Of a DNA stretch of 9,839 nt, positions 1 through 5,703 are shown in pieces. Both the position numbers and the translations under genes were made by a program. The DNA is taken from contig JAISAX010000199.1 in NCBI GenBank assembly GCA_031266495.1, positions 1 through 9,839 on the forward strand, in the 5' to 3' direction. Below the pieces are notes generated by a model, which did not search any database, had not been told where the DNA came from, and was given only the letters and a program-made list of their open reading frames with translations. The stretch's first letter is position 1. The number at the start of each line of letters is the position of its first letter. The DNA is from Opitutaceae bacterium (GTDB lineage: Bacteria > Verrucomicrobiota > Verrucomicrobiae > Opitutales > Opitutaceae).

Positions 1-741
1 GAAGAGGGTCGGGTTCGCGTCGCCGTGTTGCGGTTCCATTTTTCCGAAGTCGAGCGAGCGTCCGAGAAGCCGGGGCGGGGTGCCGGTCTTGAGCCGCCGG
101 AGTTCGATGCCGGCTTCGAGAAAACTGGCCGAGAGCGTTTTTGCCGAAAAGTCCCCTGCCCTGCCGCCTTCGTTCTGGTTCGCTCCGATGTGCATGAGGC
201 CACGCAGAAATGTGCCGGTGGTGACGACGATGGTGTGGCCGAGAAATTCGATGTCTAGGTTGGTGCGCACGCCGGTGACCTTGCGTCCGGCTGCGGTGAT
301 GGCGGCTGCGGTGGCAGCGGTGGTAGTGGTGGTGGCGACGGTTTCATAGATGAGTCCGGTAACCGTGGCCTGGAAGAGTTGCAAACCGGGTTGGAGTTCG
401 AGGGTGTGCTTGAGGCGGTACTGGTAGGCTTTTTTGTCGCACTGGGCGCGGGGCGACTGGACGGCGGGGCCTTTGGATTCGTTGAGGAGGCGAAACTGGA
501 TGCCGGTGTAGTCGGTGTTGAGGGCCATTTCGCCGCCGAGCGCGTCGATTTCGCGGACGATCTGGCCTTTGGCCTGTCCACCGATGGCCGGGTTGCAGCT
601 CATCTGGGCGATGGTATCGAGGTTGCCGGTGAGGAGTAGCGTATGCGCGCCCATGCGGGCGGCGGCGAGCGCGGCTTCGCATCCGGCATGGCCGGCGCCG
701 CAGACAATGACATCGAATGGCTTCTGGTCGTTGTAGATCAC
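1..741 (-). CDS. mnmG: tRNA uridine-5-carboxymethylaminomethyl modification enzyme MnmG (GidA), 5' part only
   Basis: MnmG is the FAD-dependent partner of MnmE; together they install the carboxymethylaminomethyl-type group on U34 of several tRNAs in the cytoplasm. The first 247 codons are present, against roughly 620 residues in the family, so about 60 percent is missing beyond the window start. Residues 8-25 carry the Rossmann FAD motif (PFDVIVCGAGHAGCEAA). Family signatures follow: MSCNPAIGG at 47-55, REIDALGGEM at 63-72, GTFLRGLMHIG at 176-186, GGRAGD at 192-197 and LKTGTPPR at 217-224. The start is a GTG at 741: it directly precedes the conserved IYNDQKPFDV start, and an in-frame stop lies upstream at 769-771. 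No clear Shine-Dalgarno is seen. Residues about 134-150 form a Thr/Ala-rich insert not typical of MnmG. It lies downstream of mnmE in the same orientation. Identification is very secure. Confidence 0.96.
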   Translation of the reverse strand, partial: MIYNDQKPFDVIVCGAGHAGCEAALAAARMGAHTLLLTGNLDTIAQMSCNPAIGGQAKGQIVREIDALGGEMALNTDYTGIQFRLLNESKGPAVQSPRAQCDKKAYQYRLKHTLELQPGLQLFQATVTGLIYETVATTTTTAATAAAITAAGRKVTGVRTNLDIEFLGHTIVVTTGTFLRGLMHIGANQNEGGRAGDFSAKTLSASFLEAGIELRRLKTGTPPRLLGRSLDFGKMEPQHGDANPTLF

Positions 742-773
742 GGGTGAAAAAGAAAACAGGGAGGATTTTTAAC

Positions 774-803
774 CACTAATGCACGCTAATGGACACTAAT
801 AAA
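774..803. repeat. Three-unit 10-bp tandem array
   Basis: Three consecutive 10-base units are seen: CACTAATGCA, CGCTAATGGA and CACTAATAAA. They share the core C-R-CTAAT pattern and lie just upstream of the mnmG start. The stretch is AT-rich against GC-rich neighbours. It may be part of a dispersed intergenic repeat, but that cannot be tested within this window. Confidence 0.6.
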
Positions 804-845
804 ACAGGGGGCGAGAGGCGATCAGTGAATGAGTCGCTCTAAAGA

Positions 846-986
846 TTGAACAGAAGGCAACGAAGAGAACGAAGAACAACCAAGGACGCTTACTATTCAC
901 TCTTGTTTAACTTTTTCAAAATAAACAACTTATTATTCAGGGTCTTCTTTGTTTTACCTTCGTTACCTTGGTTACCTTCTGTTCAA
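846..986. repeat. Imperfect inverted repeat with 29-bp arms between mnmE and mnmG
   Basis: The left arm (846-874) begins TTGAACAGAAGG and continues with AAC/GAAG repeats. The right arm (958-986), read on the minus strand, begins with the same 12 bases and continues alike. By eye about five of 29 positions differ. The 83-bp spacer is strongly AT-rich. Size and layout would fit a small non-autonomous (MITE-like) element or a dispersed intergenic palindrome; no target-site duplication is evident. Transcribed as RNA between mnmE and mnmG it could fold into a long imperfect stem. Confidence 0.6.
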
Positions 987-1035
987 AAAATGAATTTCTA
1001 GAACTTCTTTAAAAAATTACCCCATTGCGCGTCTA

Positions 1036-2436
1036 TTATTTCCCGATGCAGAAGGTGGCGAAGAGGTGGTCGAGCATGCGCTCGTTATCGATCTTGCCGG
1101 AAATCTCGCCGAGGGCGTCGAGCGCGCCGCGAAGGTCGCTGGCGAGGAGTTCGTCGGTGGGGGCACCGGTGGCGAGTTTATGACGAGCTTCGTCTAGGCA
1201 ATCGAGGGCGCGGCGAAGGGCGTCGGCGTGGCGGGCGTTGACGGCGATAAGCTCATCGCCGGTGTCGTTCGCGAGTGAGTCGGCGAGGTCGGCAATGGCT
1301 GCGGTGAGATCGTCGAGGCCGGCGCAGGTGAGCGCGGAAAGCGCGAGTGTGCGGAAACCGCCACCGCAGGGGGGGGGGAGAGGGGGAGAGAGAAGATCGG
1401 ACTTGTTACGAAGGACGAGGGTGTTTCGGGGCGTGAGCCGGGCGGCGATTTCGGGAGGCAAGGCGGGAGGCAGGGCAGGGGAGGGGAGGGTGGCGTCCTG
1501 GACCCAGAGGAAAAGGTCGGCTTCGGCGGTGCGTTCGAGGGTTTTTTCGATGCCGAGTTTTTCGAGAGTGGCCGGAGACGGATTGAGGCCGGCGGTATCG
1601 ATCAGACGCAGGCAATGGGGGCCGACGAGAATGCGTTCCTCAATGAAATCGCGTGTGGTGCCGGGTTCGGGGGAAACCAGGGCGCGGTCGCTGCCGACAA
1701 GCCGATTGAGGAGAGAACTCTTGCCGGCATTGGGTTCGCCAATGATGACGGTTTTGATGCCTTCACGGAGGATTTCCCCGTAACGGTGTGTGGCGAGGAG
1801 GCGGTTTGTTCCACGTAGAACAGTTTCGATTTCGGTGGCGACGAGGGCGCGGTCTTCGACAGGGAGGTCTTCATCGGGGAAATCGATGTAGGCTTCGATC
1901 CGGGCGAGAGCGAGGAGAAGCGCCTCGGTGAGGGTGGCGAGGTGGCGTCCGAGGCTGCCGCGGAGTTGGCGGTTGGCCGCGGCGAGGGCGCGTTCGCTGC
2001 GGGCATGGATGAGGTCCATGACGGCCTCGGCCTCGGTGAGATCAAGGCGGCCATTGAGGAAGGCCCGGCGGGTGAACTCACCCGGTTCGGCAAGGCGGCA
2101 ACCGCGTCGCAACAGATCGTCGAGGATGAGGCGGACCAGCAGGGGGTTGCCGTGGCAGGAAAGCTCCAGGGTGTCTTCGCCGGTGTAGGAGCGGGGAGCT
2201 GAAAAGCGGGTGACAAGAATGTCGTCGAGGACTCGACCGGAAAGCTCCCGGTAATCTGCACGGGTGGAGAGGCGAGGGGAGGGGAGGCGGCCCAGGAGAC
2301 TTGTGGCGAGAGCGGCGCACCCCGGACCGCTGACCCGGATCAGGGCAATGGCAGCGGTGCCGGCCGGCGTGGCGAGAGCGGCGATGGTATCGGTGGTATG
2401 GATGATGGCGTTAGTGCGAGGATCGGTCGTTCCCAT
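1036..2436 (-). CDS. mnmE: tRNA modification GTPase MnmE (TrmE)
   Basis: MnmE is a GTPase dimerising through its G domain; with MnmG it modifies U34 of tRNA. The protein has 466 residues, close to the family's usual 450-460. The N-terminal tetrahydrofolate-binding domain starts with DTIAALATPAGTAAIALIRVSG (residues 16-37). A helical domain containing EPGEFTRRAFLNGRLDLTEAEAV (117-139) follows. The G domain has G1 GEPNAGKS (233-240), G2 PGTTRD (258-263), G3 DTAG (280-283) and G4 NKSD (344-347). The C-terminus is FCIGK with the family's Cys (C463). The ATG at 2436 puts the conserved TIA motif near residue 17, as expected. Two Pro-rich low-complexity stretches are odd: one between G3 and G4 (about 317-329) and one just after G4 (about 350-360). 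The second is encoded across a G10 tract. mnmG follows in the same orientation after 294 bp. Confidence 0.98.
   Translation of the reverse strand: MGTTDPRTNAIIHTTDTIAALATPAGTAAIALIRVSGPGCAALATSLLGRLPSPRLSTRADYRELSGRVLDDILVTRFSAPRSYTGEDTLELSCHGNPLLVRLILDDLLRRGCRLAEPGEFTRRAFLNGRLDLTEAEAVMDLIHARSERALAAANRQLRGSLGRHLATLTEALLLALARIEAYIDFPDEDLPVEDRALVATEIETVLRGTNRLLATHRYGEILREGIKTVIIGEPNAGKSSLLNRLVGSDRALVSPEPGTTRDFIEERILVGPHCLRLIDTAGLNPSPATLEKLGIEKTLERTAEADLFLWVQDATLPSPALPPALPPEIAARLTPRNTLVLRNKSDLLSPPLPPPCGGGFRTLALSALTCAGLDDLTAAIADLADSLANDTGDELIAVNARHADALRRALDCLDEARHKLATGAPTDELLASDLRGALDALGEISGKIDNERMLDHLFATFCIGK
1369..1378. repeat. G10 homopolymer inside mnmE
   Basis: Ten consecutive G on the plus strand, which is C10 on the coding strand, followed by GA-rich sequence to about 1390. 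It encodes part of the LPPPCGGG loop just after the G4 motif of MnmE. The reading frame is intact at this length. Homopolymers of this kind are prone to slippage. Confidence 0.9.
1469..1490 (+). repeat. G-rich block in mnmE with a 17-base core shared with the glycosyltransferase gene
   Basis: The 17-mer GGCAGGGCAGGGGAGGG lies at 1469-1485 and occurs identically at 4168-4184. The stretch from 1473 has four G-runs of three or more separated by one or two bases, which matches the usual G-quadruplex pattern on the plus strand (the template strand of mnmE). In MnmE it encodes the LPSPALPP-type insert between G3 and G4. Confidence 0.75.
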
Positions 2437-2479
2437 GGTGATTGTCGAATGGAGCGCACAGCGCGCAAATGAAGATGTA

Positions 2480-2507
2480 TTTATGGCTGGATGTCGCCGC
2501 CAGTCAG
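2480..2507 (-). promoter_or_regulatory. Possible mnmE promoter
   Basis: On the minus strand CTGACT (2507-2502) and CATAAA (2485-2480) are separated by 16 bases. Each matches four of six consensus positions for the -35 and -10 boxes. Transcription would start about 36 bases before the mnmE ATG. The match is weak and rests on position. Confidence 0.3.
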
Positions 2508-2526
2508 GCAGGCGGCAGTGCCGGAA

Positions 2527-2544
2527 GGGAAGGGCAGGGGAGGG
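2527..2544 (+). repeat. Intergenic G-rich block, potential G-quadruplex
   Basis: GGGAAGGGCAGGGGAGGG has four G-runs with one- or two-base loops. Its right 14 bases (2531-2544) match the core of the G-rich blocks in mnmE and in the glycosyltransferase gene. It lies upstream of mnmE, outside any gene. Confidence 0.6.
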
Positions 2545-2555
2545 AGAGGGGCGGC

Positions 2556-2582
2556 GCAGGGCAATTTCAAAATTGCGCCTGC
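2556..2582. other. Strong 12-bp hairpin with a single bulge
   Basis: GCAGG plus GCAATTT pairs with AAATTGC plus CCTGC across a CA loop; the only unpaired stem base is G2577. A T6 run follows at 2592-2597, inside a second small TCCGG/CCGGA hairpin. On the plus strand this resembles a loose terminator, yet no plus-strand gene lies upstream within the window. Its role is unknown. Confidence 0.55.
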
Positions 2583-2649
2583 AGTCCGGCGTTTTTTCCG
2601 GATGTGTTTCCTCTGCATATCTGGTCTCGTCCGATTAACCAATTGGCAG

Positions 2650-2702
2650 ACAGGATGATCCGTGTTATCTCGTCCTGTATTGTCCTGTATTGTTCTGTCC
2701 GG
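2650..2702. repeat. 10-bp tandem array with a neighbouring short inverted repeat
   Basis: TCCTGTATTG occurs twice in tandem (2673-2682 and 2683-2692), followed by a degenerate third unit TTCTGTCCGG. ACAGGATGAT at 2650-2659 can pair imperfectly with ATCTCGTCCTGT at 2667-2678. This resembles short intergenic dispersed repeats and has no evident regulatory role. Confidence 0.55.
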
Positions 2703-2731
2703 TATCCGTACAAATTCGTAGCTGGATTGAA

Positions 2732-2778
2732 ATGAAAATGACGGCGTTTTTTTTCTGATGCGCCTCTTTCATTTTCAT
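2732..2778. repeat. Perfect 10-bp inverted repeat enclosing a T8 run
   Basis: ATGAAAATGA (2732-2741) and TCATTTTCAT (2769-2778) are perfect complements. Inside, GGCG (2743-2746) can pair with CGCC (2761-2764) around a T8 run (2747-2754). It lies about 100 bp upstream of the LysR start and could be a protein-binding site or a structured relic. Confidence 0.5.
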
Positions 2779-2786
2779 AATCGGCA

Positions 2787-2810
2787 AGGATTTCTTTGCC
2801 AGGAAATCCT
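2787..2810. promoter_or_regulatory. Candidate LysR autoregulatory dyad
   Basis: AGGATTTC and GAAATCCT form a perfect 8-bp dyad with an 8-bp spacer, ending 10 bp before the proposed -35 box. Its centre is about 56 bp upstream of the predicted transcription start, near where LysR-type proteins bind their own promoters. The dyad has an even centre, so it is not a textbook symmetrical T-N11-A box. Confidence 0.4.
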
Positions 2811-2820
2811 GTTTGCTCTT

Positions 2821-2848
2821 TTGTCACTTGATAAGCGTGTGTTATAGT
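2821..2848 (+). promoter_or_regulatory. Sigma70-type promoter of the LysR gene
   Basis: TTGTCA (2821-2826) and TATAGT (2843-2848) are separated by 16 bp and match well to -35 and -10 consensus. The start would fall near 2855, giving a leader of about 19 bases with no obvious Shine-Dalgarno before the ATG at 2874. Confidence 0.5.
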
Positions 2849-2873
2849 CGTTATCCAATTTTTTCACCTGCCA

Positions 2874-3776
2874 ATGCAAATCGAGAATTTTAAAATCTTC
2901 GCGGACCTCGTCGAGACGAAGAGCTTTTCCAAGGCGGCAAAAATAAACAACATCACCCAGTCCGCCGTCAGCCAGCAGGCACGTGCGATGGAGCGGCATT
3001 TTAAAGCGTTGCTTATCGACCGCAGTCAAAAGCAGTTCCAGCTTACGCGCGAAGGGCAGTGTGTTTACGAGTCCGCCAAGGAGCTGCTCCACGCCTACGA
3101 CCGGCTTTCCTCCGATTTGCAGGAGCTCAAGCGCGTCATCAGCGGCACGATCCGCATCTCCACGATCTACTCGATCGGGTTGCACGAGCTGCCGCCGTTC
3201 ATCAAGCGGTTCCTTCACGATTATCCGGCGGTCAACATCCGCGTGGAATATCGGCGCTCCAATCTCGTTTACGACGACATCCTGCACAACTCGGTCGATT
3301 TCGGGCTGGTCGCATTTCCGCAGCGGCAGCGCGCGATCGAGATCATCCCGTTCCGCAACGACCGTCTCGTGCTTGTCACGCATCCCAACCACCCGCTGGC
3401 CCAGGCCGGCGAGGTTTCCGTGCGCGAACTGGCAGAGCAGAAATTTATCGGCTTCGATCCGGATATCCCGACGCGCAAGGCCATCGACACGATCTTCCGC
3501 GAACACCGGCTGGAAATCGATCCGGTGATGGAGTTCGACAATATCGAAACGGTGAAACGCGCGGTCGAGATCGATCATGGCGTGGCCATCGTGCCGTTTG
3601 CCACCGTCACCCAGGAAGCCCGTCAGGGAACGCTTTCGGTGCTCAACCTCAAGGGGAAGGATTTTTCCCGTCCGCTCGCGATCCTGCATCGCAAGGGACG
3701 GGTGCTGACACCTGCCATGAAAAAATTTATCGAAACACTCGGGATGGATCTCAATCTTACCCAAGAGCCGGGTTGA
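2874..3776 (+). CDS. LysR-type transcriptional regulator
   Basis: A 300-residue protein of typical LysR length. Residues 1-60 form the winged helix-turn-helix, with the family pattern FADLVETKSFSKAAKINNIT then QSAVSQQARAMERHFKALLI and the RSQKQFQLTREG wing. A linker helix runs to about residue 88. The effector-binding domain starts near GTIRISTIYSIGLHELP and has two lobes, with the recognisable segments VNIRVEYR, DFGLVAFP, LVLVTHPNHPLA and VKRAVEIDHGVAIVPFATV. The layout resembles CysL/CbbR-type regulators, but the effector cannot be named. The start is the ATG at 2874, which gives the canonical short N-terminus. A promoter and an 8-bp dyad lie upstream, which fits autoregulation. The glycosyltransferase gene follows in the same direction after 145 bp, so co-transcription or control of it is possible but unproven. 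Confidence 0.95.
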   Translation: MQIENFKIFADLVETKSFSKAAKINNITQSAVSQQARAMERHFKALLIDRSQKQFQLTREGQCVYESAKELLHAYDRLSSDLQELKRVISGTIRISTIYSIGLHELPPFIKRFLHDYPAVNIRVEYRRSNLVYDDILHNSVDFGLVAFPQRQRAIEIIPFRNDRLVLVTHPNHPLAQAGEVSVRELAEQKFIGFDPDIPTRKAIDTIFREHRLEIDPVMEFDNIETVKRAVEIDHGVAIVPFATVTQEARQGTLSVLNLKGKDFSRPLAILHRKGRVLTPAMKKFIETLGMDLNLTQEPG

Positions 3777-3921
3777 TCTTCCAGCGCACAGAAGCATCGC
3801 ATTATCCCTGTTTCCCGTTGGTTAAATCACCTGACTGCCACACACTCTACGTCCCCGCAATGTTCACGCATCGATACAACAGATACCGCACTTGCGATTC
3901 CCGTGTCGCTGCACCGTCAGC

Positions 3922-5484
3922 ATGAAATCATTCTTCATCGTCATTTACGCCTGCACGCTGGGAGGGCTGCTCTTTTTTGCCCTGCATCGCCTGAAAATGC
4001 TCTGGCTGTACGCGCGTTACAGTCGCCGCAAACCCGTGCCGCCGCCGCTTTCCGGTCCGTTGCCGCGCGTGTGCATCCAGCTTCCGCTTTACAATGAACC
4101 GCTTGTCGTCGAGGCGTTGCTGGAAAAGGTGGCCGCGATCCGTTGGGGCGCCGCTGGTGATGACGCGGGCAGGGCAGGGGAGGGCGGGGAGGGCGGAGGC
4201 CGGAGCAGCGGAGACGGGCGCGACGATTCCGGCAGACTCATAATCCAGATCCTCGACGATTCCACCGACGAGACGTCCGGAATCATCACGCGCTGGCTGG
4301 CTGCGCATCCGGAGCAAGCCGCCCGCATGAGGCATATTCGCCGGGTTGACCGCCGCGGCTACAAGGCCGGCGCGCTCACGCATGGCATGGCGCTGACCGG
4401 GGCGGAGTTCTTCGCCATTTTCGACGCCGACTTCCGTCCCGAGCCTGATTTTCTGGAACAACTCATGCCGCATTTCGCGGACCGCAAGATCGGCGTCGTC
4501 CAGGCGCGCTGGGAATTTGCCAACCGCAAGTCCAGCCTCCTCACGCGATTCCAGGGCGTGTTTCTCGATGCGCACTTCGTGGTCGAGCAGGAGGCGCGTT
4601 TCGCGGCCGGGCTGTTTTTCAATTTCAACGGCACGGCGGGCATCTGGCGCCGGTGCGCGCTTGAGGAGGCGGGCGGGTGGTCCGACGACACCGTTACCGA
4701 GGACCTCGACGTCAGTTACCGCGCGCAGCTTCGCGGCTGGAAATTTATTTACCGCGCCGACTACGCCGTGCCCTCCGAGCTTCCCGAGAGCATGACCGCG
4801 TTCAAGTCGCAGCAACGCCGCTGGACCAAGGGCGGCATGCAGGTGATGCGCAAGCAACTCGCCACCATCGTGCGCAGCGACGCGCCCTCGCGCAGCAAGC
4901 AGGAGGCGACCTTGCACCTGCTGGTCGGCTTCGTGCATCCGCTGCTCGTGATGTTCGCCCTCTGTTTTGTGCCCTACCTGATCCTCGCCGGACAACATCC
5001 GACGGGCTTGTGGGAGTTTTTCAATCCGGTGATCGCACTCGCGATCGGCGCCGGCAGCGTGGCTTTTTATATCACCGCGCAATACTTCCGGCAGCGCGAA
5101 TGGAAGGAGGGCGTGCTCTGGTTCCTGACTTCGCCGATTTTCATGGCGTTTGGCCTGGCGATGAGCGTGACCGGCACCGTGGCGGTGATCGAGGGGTTGT
5201 GTCAGCGCGGCGGCGAATTCGTCCGCACGCCCAAGGGCGGACGCGCCGTCAACATCGGCAGCATCATGGGGAAAATGCGCACGCGCACGCTGTTCCTCGC
5301 GATCACGCTGGTGGAGCTGGCGCTCGGTTCGCTGATGATTTTCGGCGCGCTGTATTTCGAAAACGTTGACCAGGACATGCTGGCCGTGCTGCTCTGCGTG
5401 AAGGCGACCGGATTTTTCGGACTCGCGGCCTTCAGCGCCAGCGATGTGCTGCCGCGCTGGTTCCCGGCGCTGGCCCGCGGGTAA
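3922..5484 (+). CDS. Membrane family 2 glycosyltransferase, cellulose/mannan synthase-like
   Basis: This 520-residue protein probably polymerises or transfers a sugar from a nucleotide sugar at the inner membrane. Residues 4-23 form a membrane segment. The GT-A domain has RVCIQLPLYNEP (49-60), DDST (112-115), FDAD (167-170), TEDLD (259-263) and QQRRW (297-301). This is the D, DxD, TED, QxxRW set of processive beta-glycosyltransferases. Further membrane segments follow at about 330-356, 367-387, 399-425, 457-479 and 485-505. Substrate and product cannot be read from the sequence: cellulose-, mannan- or glucan-type polymers and glycolipids are all possible. I prefer the ATG at 3922 over an in-frame TTG at 3892 because it leads straight into the membrane helix. 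A Gly/Asp/Arg-rich insert (about 76-104) splits the first motif from DDST and contains the 17-base G-rich repeat. No accessory synthase genes are adjacent. Confidence 0.92.
   Translation: MKSFFIVIYACTLGGLLFFALHRLKMLWLYARYSRRKPVPPPLSGPLPRVCIQLPLYNEPLVVEALLEKVAAIRWGAAGDDAGRAGEGGEGGGRSSGDGRDDSGRLIIQILDDSTDETSGIITRWLAAHPEQAARMRHIRRVDRRGYKAGALTHGMALTGAEFFAIFDADFRPEPDFLEQLMPHFADRKIGVVQARWEFANRKSSLLTRFQGVFLDAHFVVEQEARFAAGLFFNFNGTAGIWRRCALEEAGGWSDDTVTEDLDVSYRAQLRGWKFIYRADYAVPSELPESMTAFKSQQRRWTKGGMQVMRKQLATIVRSDAPSRSKQEATLHLLVGFVHPLLVMFALCFVPYLILAGQHPTGLWEFFNPVIALAIGAGSVAFYITAQYFRQREWKEGVLWFLTSPIFMAFGLAMSVTGTVAVIEGLCQRGGEFVRTPKGGRAVNIGSIMGKMRTRTLFLAITLVELALGSLMIFGALYFENVDQDMLAVLLCVKATGFFGLAAFSASDVLPRWFPALARG
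4167..4197 (+). repeat. G-rich low-complexity insert in the glycosyltransferase gene
   Basis: Repeated GGG/GGGG runs separated by CA, C or A. They include the 17-mer GGCAGGGCAGGGGAGGG (4168-4184), identical to that in mnmE. The frame is open and encodes AGRAGEGGEGGGR. The block fits the G-quadruplex pattern on the coding strand. Confidence 0.75.
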
Positions 5485-5528
5485 TACCAAAGCCCCAAAG
5501 CCTCCGGATTTTTACGCAAAGGCCACAG

Positions 5529-5540
5529 GGCGGCTCCGCC
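5529..5540. terminator. Small hairpin in the convergent spacer, weak terminator candidate
   Basis: GGCGG pairs with CCGCC over a two-base loop, 45 bp after the glycosyltransferase stop. No T-run follows on either strand, so intrinsic termination is uncertain. Confidence 0.25.
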
Positions 5541-5620
5541 GCAACCGAAGGGGAGAACAGCCACAAGAAACGTAAACGTGCAACCTGGGCATTTTGAAAT
5601 CGGGTTGGGCCTTCTTCCCT

Positions 5621-5638
5621 CCCCCCCCCCCCCCCCCC
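5621..5638. repeat. C18 homopolymer in the convergent spacer
   Basis: Eighteen consecutive C, preceded by T and CCC, lie between the ends of the glycosyltransferase and LacI genes, about 65 bp downstream of the LacI stop. It lies outside coding sequence. The rest of 5485-5703 shows nothing gene-like. Confidence 0.9.
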
Positions 5639-5703
5639 GGTGTATCAATTTCCAGAATACGCACGCATCCAGCGATGGCGGGTGAGTGTTCCGGTGTCGA
5701 TGC

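Larger units (their letters stand above)
2437..2873. other. Gene-free divergent region between mnmE and the LysR gene
   Basis: This 437-bp stretch holds no convincing coding sequence. From left to right it contains a weak candidate mnmE promoter, a short GCCGCC/GGCGGC hairpin (2496-2516), a G-rich block (2527-2544), a 12-bp stem with one bulged base (2556-2582), a 10-bp tandem array (2673-2702), a 10-bp perfect inverted repeat (2732-2741 with 2769-2778), an 8-bp dyad (2787-2810) and a good sigma70-type promoter for the LysR gene. Base composition falls from GC-rich to AT-rich along it. Confidence 0.7.

Noticed and set aside
152..165. Reverse-orientation copy of part of the G-rich core in mnmG
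   Set aside because: It encodes the conserved GGRAGD motif of MnmG, so codon choice alone can explain the match.
992..1007. Palindrome around TTCTAGAA as mnmE terminator
   Set aside because: The stem is AT-rich, with one mismatch and no unpaired loop, so it is not a convincing terminator.
2264..2638. 124-codon plus-strand frame across the mnmE start
   Set aside because: It overlaps conserved mnmE coding sequence and its product is Arg/Gly-rich low complexity.
2775..3797. 340-codon open frame antisense to the LysR gene
   Set aside because: The LysR reading is certain and has its own promoter. The antisense frame begins outside any plausible control site.
3892..3921. TTG start for the glycosyltransferase
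   Set aside because: It adds ten polar residues ahead of the membrane segment; the ATG at 3922 gives the usual N-terminus.
3928..5490. 520-codon open frame antisense to the glycosyltransferase gene
   Set aside because: The plus strand has every glycosyltransferase motif. The antisense product is rich in His, Arg and Glu without domain signs, a typical shadow frame.
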